Shown here piece after piece: positions 1 to 9,242 of a stretch of 64,000 nt of DNA. The notes beneath the pieces were generated by a model, which was not told where the DNA came from, made no database searches, and saw only the letters and a list, made by a program, of their open reading frames with translations. Within the stretch, counting starts at the first letter, position 1; each line of letters begins with the position of its first letter. The stretch is taken from NCBI RefSeq assembly GCF_026314945.1, contig NZ_CP111121.1, positions 434,001 to 498,000 of the forward strand, read 5' to 3'. Made by a program: the position numbers and the translations under genes. This DNA is from Chryseobacterium fluminis (GTDB taxonomy: Bacteria > Bacteroidota > Bacteroidia > Flavobacteriales > Weeksellaceae).

Positions 1-564
1 ACTTGTATTAGGAATATGTCCTCCACGACATAGATCTGTGAAATTATCGTGGGTTACAAAAGTGATTTCACCATCATTTAGATTAGAGATCAATTCTACC
101 TTATAAGGATTGTCAGCATAGGTTTCTAAAGCTTCAGCTTTAGAAACAGGATATAATGAGAAAGTAGAGCCTTTTTTGGCATTTTCCAATACTTTTTTCT
201 CGATTTTCTCAAAATCTTTTTCCGATAAGCTCTCATCACCGAAATCTACATCATAATAAAACCCGCTTTCGATGGCAGGACCGATGGTCAGCTTAGCATC
301 AGGATAAAATTCAAGGATAGCCTGAGCCAGAAGGTGGGCTGAAGAATGCCAGAAAGCTTTCTTTCCAAGATCATCATTCCAGGTCAACAGCTGTACCGTA
401 GAATCCGTGGTTATAGGCGTGGTCGTCTCTACTTGTCTGTCATTTACAACTGCGGAAATGGTGTTTCTAGCCAATCCATCGCTTATAGATTTTGCCACAT
501 CTAGCGGAGTAACTCCCGCCTCGAATTCTTTGACGCTACTGTCTGGAAGTGTAATTTTTATCAT
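1..564 (-). CDS. thrS: Threonine--tRNA ligase, N-terminal part (cut by window edge)
   Basis: This enzyme charges tRNA-Thr with threonine in the cytoplasm. Read from the minus strand, the 188 visible codons begin MIKITLPDSSVKEF, a typical TGS domain of about 60 residues. The second additional (editing) domain follows, with the HxxxH zinc motif in WHSSAHLLAQ and the CRGGH motif close to the window edge. The catalytic class II core and the anticodon-binding domain lie outside the window. The ATG at 562-564 sits about 25 bases after a TAnnTTTG promoter element, which supports this start. The identification is firm; only the truncation limits it. Confidence 0.93.
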   Translation of the reverse strand, partial: MIKITLPDSSVKEFEAGVTPLDVAKSISDGLARNTISAVVNDRQVETTTPITTDSTVQLLTWNDDLGKKAFWHSSAHLLAQAILEFYPDAKLTIGPAIESGFYYDVDFGDESLSEKDFEKIEKKVLENAKKGSTFSLYPVSKAEALETYADNPYKVELISNLNDGEITFVTHDNFTDLCRGGHIPNTS

Positions 565-588
565 TGTTTACTAAGAAATTTTAAGATG

Positions 589-596
589 CAAAAATA
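589..596 (-). promoter_or_regulatory. -7 promoter element of thrS
   Basis: TATTTTTG on the minus strand fits the Bacteroidota primary-sigma -7 consensus TAnnTTTG. It would start a transcript about 20 bases before the thrS ATG. I found no clear -33 TTG element at the usual spacing. Confidence 0.5.
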
Positions 597-734
597 CGCA
601 TTTTTTAATTAATAAACTACTTTGACGTATATTTGAACCGAGAATTAATACTAAAAACAATATAAAATCGTTTTATATTATTAGGATCCGGCCGGATTCC
701 AACAATAGAAACGGTGAAAAAGCTATTGTGAGCA

Positions 735-2279
735 TTAATTTTTTCTTTTATATCGTACTTTTTTCTTTATAATTTCAATGACGTCCACATTTTTTACTTT
801 AGATTGGACCCAACCGTGGATATCTATATATAATAAAGATCTCCGGTAATATTCGTTATGCGAAAAAATATTCAGCTGATGATCAAATTCCCTGAATGCC
901 TGCAGTTGCTTATCCGGTTGTAAGCTATTGACATCTTTAAAAAACTGAATACTTTGAAAATGAAAATCATCCGGCTTTTTCATTTTTTTAGCAAACTTCA
1001 GAGTAGCTTTAATAAATTCATCATAATCCTCATCATTACCTGATTCGTATTTAGCCATTAAAATCAGAATCCTTGTATGAAACAGAAGGTCTTCCTGCAC
1101 ATTTCCTTTCGACTCGATAACTTTCAGAGAATATCTGATGGACTCATGGAATTTTTTACTTCCAAAAAACATGGCTGCCATTTTCAGGTAAAGAATCATA
1201 AAATGGTGCTCATCAATTTTATCCCGGAACCTTTCCATTTTCAATTCGATCTCCGGAATCAACTTGGTGCCGGAAAAGAATTCACCTTTTACAAAGTGAA
1301 TATTCATTAAAGTATTGTAACAGGTCAGAAAAACAAGAGATTGTATATTTTCATTTTGAGTAAAGCCCGAAGACGAAATGACTTTGTTAAAGGTATCAAA
1401 CCGGTCTTCAAGAATATCAATATTTCCGTATAAAAACAAAATTTTAAGCAGGTACGTATTCCCTTTGATGTACCACACCGGATGGCTCAGGATCATATCC
1501 GGATTTTTGTGAAATAAGTCAACCCATTGGAACGCATATTTCAACGTATATTTATACTCCTGAAGTAACTGATTCTTCCAGACATGAGCCTTAAAATACC
1601 ATAATTTTTCGGTAAAATTCAGCTTTTCAAATTTTATTTTATGAATTTGAGATTCAAAGATCTTCATGATTTCAGCCCGGTCTTCATCGTTTTTTACATA
1701 ACCATGGGTCAGCATTTCGCTGTATAATTTCAGGGAAAGATTGGAAAGTTCCGTGGTATACTGATTTTGTAAGCTGATCTCCGTTGACTGCCTGATCAGT
1801 TCTTCGGCGCGTCCTTCAATACTCCGGGTAATAAATTGGGACTCAATTACTTTTTCCAGGTCAATAATTTCCGATGCAATGCTTTTTTCGTCCAATTCAA
1901 GAGCTGAATGCTTTGTTTTATCTAAAATTTTTAAAGCCTGTTTGTGAAGTCCTTTCTGGTATAAAATATTTGCGAAGTCGAGCTGTTCACGGAGCTGGAT
2001 CCTGTAGTTCTGGTGACTGGGATTCATCCTTAAACTCACCAGAATCTGTTTGTACAGATGTGCTTTCAGATTGGACAGCTGCTGCTTGCTTGAAATATTT
2101 TTTCCGATGATATGATGTTCGTCATATTCACGCATCTTATCCATTTCCGAAAAAAGAAGAAGAAATTTTGCATCTGCATTAATTCCAAGACGGTTGACGT
2201 ACAGTTTGAATTGTCGTTTTTCAGAAGTCGTAAGCGACTTGATTAATACAAATAAAAAATCTTTTTGCAATTCTGCCAT
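735..2279 (-). CDS. Conserved TPR-like helical protein of unknown function
   Basis: This 514-residue protein is predicted to be almost entirely alpha-helical and rich in Leu, Lys, Phe and Tyr. It has loosely repeated segments of about 35-40 residues (for example around residues 95-135 and 365-430) resembling degenerate tetratricopeptide repeats. No signal peptide, membrane segment or catalytic motif is visible, so a cytoplasmic scaffold role is likely. The start is ATG, followed by MAELQKDFLF. It is transcribed divergently from the leucine operon with about 150 bases between them. I recognise it only as a conserved flavobacterial hypothetical protein and cannot assign a function. Confidence 0.8.
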   Translation of the reverse strand: MAELQKDFLFVLIKSLTTSEKRQFKLYVNRLGINADAKFLLLFSEMDKMREYDEHHIIGKNISSKQQLSNLKAHLYKQILVSLRMNPSHQNYRIQLREQLDFANILYQKGLHKQALKILDKTKHSALELDEKSIASEIIDLEKVIESQFITRSIEGRAEELIRQSTEISLQNQYTTELSNLSLKLYSEMLTHGYVKNDEDRAEIMKIFESQIHKIKFEKLNFTEKLWYFKAHVWKNQLLQEYKYTLKYAFQWVDLFHKNPDMILSHPVWYIKGNTYLLKILFLYGNIDILEDRFDTFNKVISSSGFTQNENIQSLVFLTCYNTLMNIHFVKGEFFSGTKLIPEIELKMERFRDKIDEHHFMILYLKMAAMFFGSKKFHESIRYSLKVIESKGNVQEDLLFHTRILILMAKYESGNDEDYDEFIKATLKFAKKMKKPDDFHFQSIQFFKDVNSLQPDKQLQAFREFDHQLNIFSHNEYYRRSLLYIDIHGWVQSKVKNVDVIEIIKKKVRYKRKN

Positions 2280-2391
2280 TGTAAATTATTGCTATTTAAA
2301 ATATTGATTAACAGCTAAATAAAATCATTTTTAACCATTTCGAATATTGTAATTTCAGGAAAAATGAAAATTAAATGATCATCTGACTCTG

Positions 2392-2399
2392 TAGTTTTG
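2392..2399 (+). promoter_or_regulatory. -7 promoter element of the leu operon
   Basis: TAGTTTTG matches TAnnTTTG and lies 28 bases before the leuA ATG, giving a leader of about 20 bases. That is too short for a leader-peptide attenuator, so any leucine control would have to act at the promoter. No riboswitch-like structure is seen between 2280 and 2426. Confidence 0.5.
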
Positions 2400-2426
2400 A
2401 ATCAAAATTAAGTAAAAAACTTCATT

Positions 2427-3590
2427 ATGAATTCCGAAAAAGTTGAAATTTTTGATACCACACTGCGTGATGGAGAGCAGGTTCCGGGCTGTAAATTAAA
2501 TACAGAGCAGAAATTAACGATTGCCGAACAACTGGATGAACTTGGAGTAGACATAATTGAGGCGGGTTTTCCAATTTCAAGTCCTGGAGATTTTCATTCC
2601 GTTTCGGAGATTTCAAAGCTGGTGAAAAATGCCAAAGTATGCGGATTGACCAGGGCCAACCAGAAAGATATTGATACCGCTGCCGAGGCCTTGAGATGGG
2701 CAAAGAGACCAAGAATACACACCGGAATAGGAACTTCCGATGCTCATATTAAATACAAATTCAATTCAAACAGGGAAGATATCATCGAACGTGCGGTCCA
2801 GGCTGTAAAATATGCCAAAACTTTCGTTGAAGACGTTGAGTTTTATGCCGAAGATGCAGGAAGAACTGATAATGATTACCTGGCAAGGGTTTGTGAAGAA
2901 GTAATCAAAGCCGGGGCTACGGTTTTAAATATTCCGGATACCACCGGCTATTGTCTGCCTGACGAGTATGGTGAAAAAATAAAATACCTGAAAGAAAATG
3001 TGAAAGGAATCGATCGCGCCATTTTATCCTGTCACTGTCATAACGATTTGGGAATGGCCACTGCCAATTCAGTTTCAGGCGTGATAAACGGAGCCCGGCA
3101 GATTGAATGTACCATCAACGGATTGGGGGAAAGAGCCGGAAACACGGCACTGGAAGAAGTAGTGATGGTGCTTAAACAACATGAACACCTGAAATTACAT
3201 ACGGATGTGAACACCAGAATGCTCAACAATATGAGTGCTTTGGTCTCAGATCTTATGGGAATGCCCGTGCAGCCCAATAAGGCGATCGTGGGCGCTAATG
3301 CTTTTGCGCACAGTTCGGGAATTCATCAGGACGGCGTGATTAAAAACAGGGAAACCTATGAAATCATTAATCCTGAGGATGTAGGTGTCAATGCTTCATC
3401 TATTGTCTTAACAGCCAGGAGCGGAAGGTCAGCTCTGGCTTACAGATTTAAACATATCGGTTTTGAAGTTACCAAAAACGAGCTGGATTTTCTATATCAG
3501 GAGTTTTTAAAAATCGCAGACCGCAAAAAAGAGGTTAATGATGATGATCTGAGCATGATTATTGAAAATGTAACGCGAAAAATAGGGTAG
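2427..3590 (+). CDS. leuA: 2-isopropylmalate synthase, short form
   Basis: LeuA condenses acetyl-CoA with 2-oxoisovalerate, the first committed step of leucine synthesis. The TIM-barrel HMGL-like domain is complete. It opens with the DTTLRDGEQ metal and substrate motif near residue 10, has the HCHNDLG metal-binding motif near residue 203, and continues with the HSSGIHQDG helper segment near residue 297. At 387 residues it lacks the C-terminal leucine-binding regulatory domain that makes many LeuA proteins over 500 residues long, so feedback inhibition in cis is not expected. Short enzymes of this size are, to my memory, usual in flavobacteria. It is the first gene of leuACDB. A homocitrate synthase role is unlikely next to leuCDB. 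Confidence 0.93.
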   Translation: MNSEKVEIFDTTLRDGEQVPGCKLNTEQKLTIAEQLDELGVDIIEAGFPISSPGDFHSVSEISKLVKNAKVCGLTRANQKDIDTAAEALRWAKRPRIHTGIGTSDAHIKYKFNSNREDIIERAVQAVKYAKTFVEDVEFYAEDAGRTDNDYLARVCEEVIKAGATVLNIPDTTGYCLPDEYGEKIKYLKENVKGIDRAILSCHCHNDLGMATANSVSGVINGARQIECTINGLGERAGNTALEEVVMVLKQHEHLKLHTDVNTRMLNNMSALVSDLMGMPVQPNKAIVGANAFAHSSGIHQDGVIKNRETYEIINPEDVGVNASSIVLTARSGRSALAYRFKHIGFEVTKNELDFLYQEFLKIADRKKEVNDDDLSMIIENVTRKIG

Positions 3591-3616
3591 TTTGATCAAC
3601 ATTTAGAAAGGTAAAA

Positions 3617-5005
3617 ATGGATAACAGTAAAAAAACACTTTTTGACAAAGTCTGGGATGCCCATGTTGTAGAAACCATCCCGGATGGACCACAGATTATA
3701 TATATCGACCGACACCTGATCCATGAAGTAACAAGTCCACAGGCATTTGCTGAGCTGGAAACCAGGAATCTCGAAATATTCAGGCCCCGGCAGATTGTGG
3801 CGACAGCAGATCATAATGTACCGACGCTGGATCAGGATAAACCGATACGCGATGACTCTTCACGGAATCAGGTGGAGCAGTTAACGCAAAACTGCAGGAA
3901 AAATAATATTGAATTGTACGGACTAGGGCACCCGTACCAGGGAATTGTGCACATTATCGCCCCGGAATTAGGCTTTACGCAGCCCGGAATGAGCATTGTC
4001 TGTGGCGACAGTCATACTTCCACACACGGCGCTTTTGGTTCTATCGCATTCGGAATCGGCACCAGCCAGGTAGCGCAGGTCTTTGCAAGTCAGTGCCTGT
4101 TGCTGAATAAACCTAAATCCATGAGAGTGAATGTCAACGGGAAACTCAATAAAAACGTCCAGCCCAAAGATGTGATTCTCTATATTATTTCAAAAATAGG
4201 AACCGACAGCGGAACAGGGTATTTCTGTGAGTATGCCGGAAATGTTTTTGAAGAAATGTCTATGGAAGGGCGGATGACCGTCTGCAATATGAGCATTGAA
4301 ATGGGCGCGCGGGGCGGAATGATCGCGCCTGATGATACAACCTTAGACTACGTAAAGGGCAGACCTTTTGCTCCTGAGGGAGAAGAATGGGAAGAAAAAT
4401 CAGCCTACTGGAAAACTCTGAAAACTGATGAAGGAGCCAGGTTTGATGCCGAATACAATTTTGATGCTTCAGACATTTACCCGATGATTACCTATGGAAC
4501 CAATCCGGGGATGGGAATTTCCATTCATCAGAAGATTCCGGTGCCTCAGAATGAATCTGAAGAGAAAGCTTTGAAATATATGGGCCTGACGGCCGGACAG
4601 GCACTCTCCGATATCAAAGTCAATCACGTGTTTATCGGAAGCTGTACCAATGCAAGGATCGAAGATTTCCGGTCTGCAGCGGATTACATCAGGGGGAAAA
4701 GGAAGTCGGCGCATGTTCAGGCACTTATTGTTCCTGGATCTCAACAGGTGGTGAGACAAATCTTAGAGGAAGGTCTGGATAAGATCTTTAACGAAGCCGG
4801 TTTTCAGATAAGGCAGCCGGGATGCTCTGCCTGTCTGGCCATGAACGATGATAAAATTCCCGATGGTGAATATTGTGTCTCGACCTCCAACAGAAATTTT
4901 GAAGGAAGACAGGGGCAGGGAGCGAGAACGATCCTGGCAAGTCCTCTCACGGCTGCAAAAGTTGCCGTCGAAGGCAGGATTTCAATATTTGAAAATTTAA
5001 ATTAA
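3617..5005 (+). CDS. leuC: 3-isopropylmalate dehydratase large subunit
   Basis: LeuC is the iron-sulfur subunit of isopropylmalate isomerase, which converts 2- to 3-isopropylmalate together with LeuD. The 462-residue length is normal. The aconitase-family motifs are present: [14 protein letters not shown] near the N terminus, [13 protein letters not shown] around residue 132, and the 4Fe-4S cysteines in [12 protein letters not shown] and in GCSACLAMN. It starts 26 bases after leuA and is followed 29 bases later by leuD, consistent with one transcript. Confidence 0.97.
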   Translation: MDNSKKTLFDKVWDAHVVETIPDGPQIIYIDRHLIHEVTSPQAFAELETRNLEIFRPRQIVATADHNVPTLDQDKPIRDDSSRNQVEQLTQNCRKNNIELYGLGHPYQGIVHIIAPELGFTQPGMSIVCGDSHTSTHGAFGSIAFGIGTSQVAQVFASQCLLLNKPKSMRVNVNGKLNKNVQPKDVILYIISKIGTDSGTGYFCEYAGNVFEEMSMEGRMTVCNMSIEMGARGGMIAPDDTTLDYVKGRPFAPEGEEWEEKSAYWKTLKTDEGARFDAEYNFDASDIYPMITYGTNPGMGISIHQKIPVPQNESEEKALKYMGLTAGQALSDIKVNHVFIGSCTNARIEDFRSAADYIRGKRKSAHVQALIVPGSQQVVRQILEEGLDKIFNEAGFQIRQPGCSACLAMNDDKIPDGEYCVSTSNRNFEGRQGQGARTILASPLTAAKVAVEGRISIFENLN

Positions 5006-5034
5006 GCGAAGTAAAACGATTTGATTGAAATAAA

Positions 5035-5640
5035 ATGCAGAAATTAGTGGTAATACAATCCCGGGCGGTTCCTCTGCCGGTAGAAAATATAGATACGGAT
5101 CAGATTATTCCGGCAAGATTTTTAAAAAGCATTGACAAAAAAGGTTTTGGAAATAACCTCTTCAGAGACTGGAGGTATCATGTACACACCCAGGAGCCCA
5201 ATGCTGATTTCGTCCTCAATAAACCGGAATACAGTGGAGAAATTCTCGTTGCAGGAAATAATTTCGGCTGTGGGAGCAGTCGCGAACATGCAGCATGGGC
5301 TTTGACGGATTACGGCTTCAAGGTAGTGATATCCAGTTTTTTTGCAGATATTTTCAAAGGGAATGCCCTGAATAACGGATTATTACCCGTGAAAGTCTCT
5401 GAGATATTCTTAAAAGAAATATTGGAGGGCATAACAGAAAATCCGGAAAGTGAAATAATGATTGACGTAGAACAGCAGAGCGTCACTTTCGGTGGTAAGA
5501 CGGAAAACTTTGAAATTGATTCGTATAAAAAAATATGCCTGCTGAATGGTTATGATGATATCGACTTTTTAATCAGCAGGAAACAGGCGATAAAAGAATT
5601 TGAACTAAAAACACAAAAACAGTATGAGCAAAAATTTTAA
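5035..5640 (+). CDS. leuD: 3-isopropylmalate dehydratase small subunit
   Basis: LeuD is the swivelling small subunit that completes the isopropylmalate isomerase active site with LeuC. The diagnostic [14 protein letters not shown] segment ([15 protein letters not shown]) and the [17 protein letters not shown] loop are both present, and 201 residues is the standard size. Its last 17 bases overlap the start of leuB in another frame, so the two are probably translationally coupled. Confidence 0.97.
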   Translation: MQKLVVIQSRAVPLPVENIDTDQIIPARFLKSIDKKGFGNNLFRDWRYHVHTQEPNADFVLNKPEYSGEILVAGNNFGCGSSREHAAWALTDYGFKVVISSFFADIFKGNALNNGLLPVKVSEIFLKEILEGITENPESEIMIDVEQQSVTFGGKTENFEIDSYKKICLLNGYDDIDFLISRKQAIKEFELKTQKQYEQKF

Positions 5641-6745
5641 AATAGCAGTGCTTCCTGGCGACGGAATCGGTCCGGAGGTAATCGGGGAAAGCATGAAGGT
5701 CTTAGACGCTATCAGTGAAGTTTTTCACTGCACATTCGAATTTAAATATGGACTTGTGGGTGCTGATGCGATCTTTAAAACAGGAAATCCGCTGCCTGAT
5801 GAAACGCTGGAACTCTGTAAAGAATCTGACGCAGTACTTTTCGGAGCCATCGGGGATCCTTCTTTTGATAATAACCCCGATGCAAAGGTGCGACCGGAGC
5901 AGGGCCTTTTAAAGCTCAGAAAAGAACTGGGGCTTTTTGCCAATATCCGGCCTTTGAAAACGTATGCTTCACTAATGGATAAAAGTCCGTTAAAACATGA
6001 AATCATGAACGGGACTGATATTCAGATTTTCAGGGAGCTGGTAAGCGGAATTTATTTTGGAGAAAAGTACACCGATGAAGAAGGACAGTACGCCTATGAT
6101 GTCTGTAAGTACAGTCGCGAAGAAATTGCCCCTATTGTGCATATGGCGTTTAAGGAGGCACAAAAGCGCAGAAAAAGACTGACCCTAATTGATAAAGCCA
6201 ATGTGTTGGATACCTCGCGGTTATGGAGGAAGGTGAGTAAAGAAATTGCTGCAGAATATCCTGATGTTGAGCTTGATTTTATGTTCGTGGATAATGCAGC
6301 CATGCAGTTGATTTTAAATCCCAAACAATTTGATGTTATTGTAACCGAAAATATGTTTGGTGATATTATTTCAGATGAAGCGAGTGTGATCGGAGGTTCA
6401 ATAGGATTGCTCCCTTCTGCTTCCATCGGGAATGAAAATGCGATGTTTGAACCTATTCACGGCTCTTATCCTCAGGCCAAAGGAAAGGGAATTGCCAACC
6501 CTATAGCATCTATTCTGAGTACGGCCATGATGCTTGACTATCTGGGACTGGATGAGGCGGCTTCCAAATTGAGAAGTTCTGTAGAATTTGCAATTGACAA
6601 TAAGTATGTTACGATAGATCTGAATGCTCAGCAGCCGTATTCTACAGGTGAGGTAGGGAGTTTTATTGCGGATCATATTAAATTTTCTGAAAAGTCATAT
6701 TACAATTTTGAAAACGTAAAGATCGGAAAATCTACAATTGTTTAA
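5624..6745 (+). CDS. leuB: 3-isopropylmalate dehydrogenase
   Basis: LeuB oxidises and decarboxylates 3-isopropylmalate to 2-oxoisocaproate using NAD+. The 373 residues begin with [11 protein letters not shown] and contain the metal-binding segment [21 protein letters not shown], followed by the GLLPSASIG and EPIHGSYP signatures of the isocitrate/isopropylmalate dehydrogenase family. The ATG lies inside leuD (17-base overlap). It is the last gene of leuACDB. No ilv genes lie on either side, so the valine-branch precursor must come from another locus. Confidence 0.97.
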   Translation: MSKNFKIAVLPGDGIGPEVIGESMKVLDAISEVFHCTFEFKYGLVGADAIFKTGNPLPDETLELCKESDAVLFGAIGDPSFDNNPDAKVRPEQGLLKLRKELGLFANIRPLKTYASLMDKSPLKHEIMNGTDIQIFRELVSGIYFGEKYTDEEGQYAYDVCKYSREEIAPIVHMAFKEAQKRRKRLTLIDKANVLDTSRLWRKVSKEIAAEYPDVELDFMFVDNAAMQLILNPKQFDVIVTENMFGDIISDEASVIGGSIGLLPSASIGNENAMFEPIHGSYPQAKGKGIANPIASILSTAMMLDYLGLDEAASKLRSSVEFAIDNKYVTIDLNAQQPYSTGEVGSFIADHIKFSEKSYYNFENVKIGKSTIV

Positions 6746-6846
6746 ATCACGGTCAATTGTGCTTCGCAGGTTCAAATTAATAATTAGAGTTCTTAAATTA
6801 CTGGCGAAGCGGATTGACCTTACTGTTATTATTTACCTATTTTTAG

Positions 6847-6884
6847 GTAAAAGGTTCCGTCTCTACTGAGACAGAACCTTTTAC
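6847..6884. terminator. Bidirectional terminator between leuB and the minus-strand gene at 6885
   Basis: A 17-base-pair stem with one mismatch (arms GTAAAAGGTTCCGTCTC and GAGACAGAACCTTTTAC) and a 4-base loop ends right before the convergent gene's stop codon. A/T runs on both arms suit termination from either side. Confidence 0.8.
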
Positions 6885-7073
6885 TTATTCATTAATATCA
6901 TCGGTTTTTCCCGATTTATTGTTCTCTGATGATTTTTCTACATCCTCTTTATCGATATCAGGCGGATTTGTTTTATCTGATGAGGCAGGGATGTTCTGGA
7001 AATCCTGATTCTGTTTTTTGGTTTCTGCCGAATTTGCAGATTCTTTGTTTTTGTCTTTTTCGTTAGAGTCCAT
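6885..7073 (-). CDS. Small highly charged, probably disordered protein
   Basis: These 62 residues are dominated by Asp, Glu, Lys, Asn and Ser, with repeats of the KDKNKES and KSSENNKSG type and no hydrophobic core. It is therefore probably disordered and cytoplasmic. It begins 12 bases after the DUF4230 gene and ends at a strong terminator, so it is probably the last gene of that minus-strand operon. I do not recognise a family. The operon position is the main reason to accept it as real. Confidence 0.55.
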   Translation of the reverse strand: MDSNEKDKNKESANSAETKKQNQDFQNIPASSDKTNPPDIDKEDVEKSSENNKSGKTDDINE

Positions 7074-7084
7074 CGCTTTATTTT

Positions 7085-7690
7085 TTAAAGTCCTAAAATA
7101 CCCAGCTTACCGGTCTGGTCTTCTATACTGTAGTTCAAAGCCTTTGCCAAAACGAAAATATTATTGAGATTTTCCATTAATTGCTTATGGCCTTCATCTC
7201 GTAATTTGTTTTGATCAATAGATTTAAGGGCCGTTTCTTTAGCCTTCTGAGTAACGTTTTTTATATCTTTTTCAGAAATCCTGTTGATAAAAGAATCATC
7301 CATCGACTGGATTTCAACGCTAGGTGTAATTCTTATATCAGCATTGGGCAGTTCCGTGATCACCAGTTTTTTATTGACAGAATCCACCTTGATTTTCATT
7401 TTATTTAAATCATAAGACACCTGTGCGTTGGTCTTGGTATAGGTGATGATACTGTTACTCGTCACTTCCTTTCCGAAAAATTCATAACCCATTTTAGTCT
7501 TCTGCATCGCAGAGGTATTCTGCTCGAGAACGACCATTTTATTCATTTTCGAGATCTGATTGGTCAGAATATAATAATCTGATTTTTCAGTTTTCTTGCT
7601 GGGATTGAGGCATGATTTTAACCCTAGAAACAGAAGTAGCATAATCGCTGCTCCTGCAATAAACGGGATGATGATTCTATAATTTTTCAA
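7085..7690 (-). CDS. DUF4230 family membrane-anchored protein
   Basis: This 201-residue protein has one N-terminal membrane segment (about residues 6-25, IIPFIAGAAIMLLLFLGLKS) and a periplasmic or cytoplasmic domain rich in beta-strands and charged residues. The pattern around YYILTNQISKMNKMVVLEQN and the EVTSNSIITYTKTNAQVSYDL strand pair fits DUF4230, whose function is not established. The gene follows the thioredoxin-like gene with a 2-base gap and precedes the small charged protein. The shared operon could mean a role at the envelope, but this is inference. Confidence 0.75.
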   Translation of the reverse strand: MKNYRIIIPFIAGAAIMLLLFLGLKSCLNPSKKTEKSDYYILTNQISKMNKMVVLEQNTSAMQKTKMGYEFFGKEVTSNSIITYTKTNAQVSYDLNKMKIKVDSVNKKLVITELPNADIRITPSVEIQSMDDSFINRISEKDIKNVTQKAKETALKSIDQNKLRDEGHKQLMENLNNIFVLAKALNYSIEDQTGKLGILGL

Positions 7691-7692
7691 AT

Positions 7693-8259
7693 CTACTTAT
7701 TAAATATTTCTTTGATCACAGATTGGTCATCTTTCTTTAAGATGTTCACCAGATCTCTTTCAATATATCCTGAAACAGGCATTTCTATGATCCTTCCAAT
7801 TTCCTTGCCATATTTCTGAACAATGATCGTAGGTACTTTGTGAATGTTATATCTTCCTTCCTCGCCACCCGGAGCTTCCTTTTTGCGGTTCACGGCAATA
7901 ATGGTCAGTTTGCTATCGGGATATTTTACCTCTTCCAGGATCTTCATCAGTCTCGGAAAATCCCTGTGACTGTCTTCACACCAGGTTCCCATAAAAACGG
8001 TAATCGAATAAGAGTTTATCTTTTGCTTTTTAAGTTCACCGATTGCTTTCTGGTCAAGGACATATTCGTCGTGCTCCTTTACATACCAATCCGCATAAGG
8101 TGCTTTTAAAAACTGTTCTTTCAGTTGGTTTCCCAGAAGCATTTTACCGTCGTTCGCTGTTTCGACTTCCCGGTTTACTACGACTTTCTGGGCGTGGAAC
8201 TGTTGAGTAGTTAAAAACAATCCTGAAATGACGGTGATATTTGTGATCAGTTTTCTCAT
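7693..8259 (-). CDS. Secreted thioredoxin-family protein with a single active-site cysteine
   Basis: The N terminus (MRKLITNITVISGLFLTTQQFHAQ) is a signal peptide, so the protein acts in the periplasm. The thioredoxin-like fold follows, with MGTWCEDSHRDFPRLMKIL at the active site and the cis-proline segment KVPTIIV. The second cysteine of the usual CxxC motif is replaced (WCEDS), so it cannot form the classical intramolecular disulfide. It may act as a monothiol reductase, isomerase or binding protein. It lies 1 base downstream of the NTP-PPase-like gene and 2 bases upstream of DUF4230, in one operon. Confidence 0.8.
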   Translation of the reverse strand: MRKLITNITVISGLFLTTQQFHAQKVVVNREVETANDGKMLLGNQLKEQFLKAPYADWYVKEHDEYVLDQKAIGELKKQKINSYSITVFMGTWCEDSHRDFPRLMKILEEVKYPDSKLTIIAVNRKKEAPGGEEGRYNIHKVPTIIVQKYGKEIGRIIEMPVSGYIERDLVNILKKDDQSVIKEIFNK

Positions 8260-8260
8260 G

Positions 8261-8728
8261 TTATTTTTCGATAATTTGCTTTAAATCGGCAGGAGAGTAG
8301 TATTTATTTTTCAGCACTTTATGATCTGCTTTTCGGTAGACATTATACTTTTCTCCGGACTTTTCATAAAAAGATTCCACTTCTTTAGCCTTGTAGAATT
8401 CAACGGTTTCCTGTGCCTGTTCTTCGTTATCACAAGCTTTGGACATATTGGAACGCTGAACTTCGTTGAACAACTCTACAAATTTGCTGCCAAGGCCGAA
8501 TTCCAGGACCGCACCGCTCAGTACATACTGTAAATCACAGAGAGCATCAGCAATTTCTACGATATCATGATCTGCGATGGCCTGTTTTAGTTCGTTTAAC
8601 TCTTCCTGTAAAAGATCAACTCTGAGAGCGCATCTTTCCGGGGAAGGGATCTGTGGGGTATCTAAAATCGGGGCTTTAAAAGTGGTGTGGAATTCTGCTA
8701 CCTGGTTCAGACTGTCAATTTTATCCAT
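8261..8728 (-). CDS. MazG-like nucleoside triphosphate pyrophosphohydrolase family protein
   Basis: This 155-residue, all-helical protein carries the metal-binding pattern of the all-alpha NTP pyrophosphatase superfamily: EELNEL near residue 42 and EIADALCDLQYV near residue 61 supply the acidic ExxE and ExxD residues. Such enzymes remove pyrophosphate from nucleoside triphosphates, often to clean up non-standard nucleotides; a phosphoribosyl-ATP pyrophosphatase-like activity is an alternative. Substrate specificity cannot be read from the sequence. It is the first gene of the four-gene minus-strand operon. Confidence 0.8.
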   Translation of the reverse strand: MDKIDSLNQVAEFHTTFKAPILDTPQIPSPERCALRVDLLQEELNELKQAIADHDIVEIADALCDLQYVLSGAVLEFGLGSKFVELFNEVQRSNMSKACDNEEQAQETVEFYKAKEVESFYEKSGEKYNVYRKADHKVLKNKYYSPADLKQIIEK

Positions 8729-8900
8729 GAATATTTTTTATTTAAGGCAAATATAAAAATTCGGTTTTAGATATAGGGAATCGGGGTGTGGGTTTTTACT
8801 TAATTATTTTTACAGACGATATGGTACTGTGAGTAGAGGGCAGTGAGTATTTGTCTGCCGGAAACTAATAAATAATTACTGATGTAAGCCGCACATTTTT

Positions 8901-9006
8901 ATTTGGAGCTTTATCCCGCTTTCCGTTGCAATTCCTCATTGCGCGGCTGCGCTCCGCTCCGCCGCTCCACTGCGGGATTTTCTCTGCAATCGGGGCTAGG
9001 GCTGCT
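8901..9006. repeat. Putative interspersed flavobacterial intergenic repeat
   Basis: This GC-rich segment begins GGAGCTTTATCCCGCTTTCC and ends TGCAATCGGGGCTAGGG. It is unlike the AT-rich DNA around it. The ends are partly complementary (AGC with GCT, CCCG with CGGG, TTGCA with TGCAA), so it could fold into a long imperfect hairpin with an internal GC-rich palindromic loop. From memory, very similar segments recur between genes in Chryseobacterium and relatives. Only one copy lies in this window, so its repeated nature cannot be shown here. Confidence 0.5.
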
Positions 9007-9025
9007 GTGATTGTTGGAAACACAT

Positions 9026-9058
9026 AAACCTCATAGGTTTTTAAAACCTATGAGGTTT
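9026..9058. repeat. Long hairpin 1 (16-bp perfect stem)
   Basis: Arms AAACCTCATAGGTTTT and AAAACCTATGAGGTTT are perfect complements separated by one base. Each arm is itself nearly palindromic (AAACCT to AGGTTT). It lacks a downstream T-run, so it is more like a repeat-type hairpin than a terminator. Confidence 0.7.
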
Positions 9059-9101
9059 AAATAATATAAATCTTTCAGGAAGAGGCATCTGAAATTTGAA
9101 T

Positions 9102-9135
9102 AAACCTGACGGGTTTTCGAAAACCCGTCAGGTTT
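9102..9135. repeat. Long hairpin 2 (perfect 34-base palindrome)
   Basis: Arms AAACCTGACGGGTTTT and AAAACCCGTCAGGTTT flank a CG centre without any mismatch. The layout (AAACCT outer, GGTTTT inner) copies hairpin 1 with a different core, suggesting both belong to one family of intergenic palindromes. Confidence 0.75.
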
Positions 9136-9159
9136 GTGCCTCAAAACTTGTTTGAAGCC

Positions 9160-9180
9160 GGTAAATTTTTAAAATTTACC
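9160..9180. repeat. Hairpin 3 (10-bp stem)
   Basis: GGTAAATTTT and AAAATTTACC pair perfectly around one base. It is the third hairpin in about 160 bases and lies just before the metalloprotease terminator. Confidence 0.6.
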
Positions 9181-9183
9181 CAT

Positions 9184-9212
9184 AAAAAAGACTGCCCGTT
9201 TCCGGACAGCCT
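9184..9212 (-). terminator. Rho-independent terminator of the metalloprotease gene
   Basis: On the minus strand a CTGTCCG / CGGGCAG stem with one G-U pair and a GAAA loop is followed directly by TCTTTTTT. It lies about 30 bases past the stop codon of the metalloprotease. Confidence 0.8.
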
Positions 9213-9242
9213 CTAATCCCGTGTTTAAATTCGAGAGAAGTA

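Noticed and set aside
628..640. TATATTTG on the plus strand as a promoter
   Set aside because: No plus-strand gene follows until 2427; the match is likely chance.
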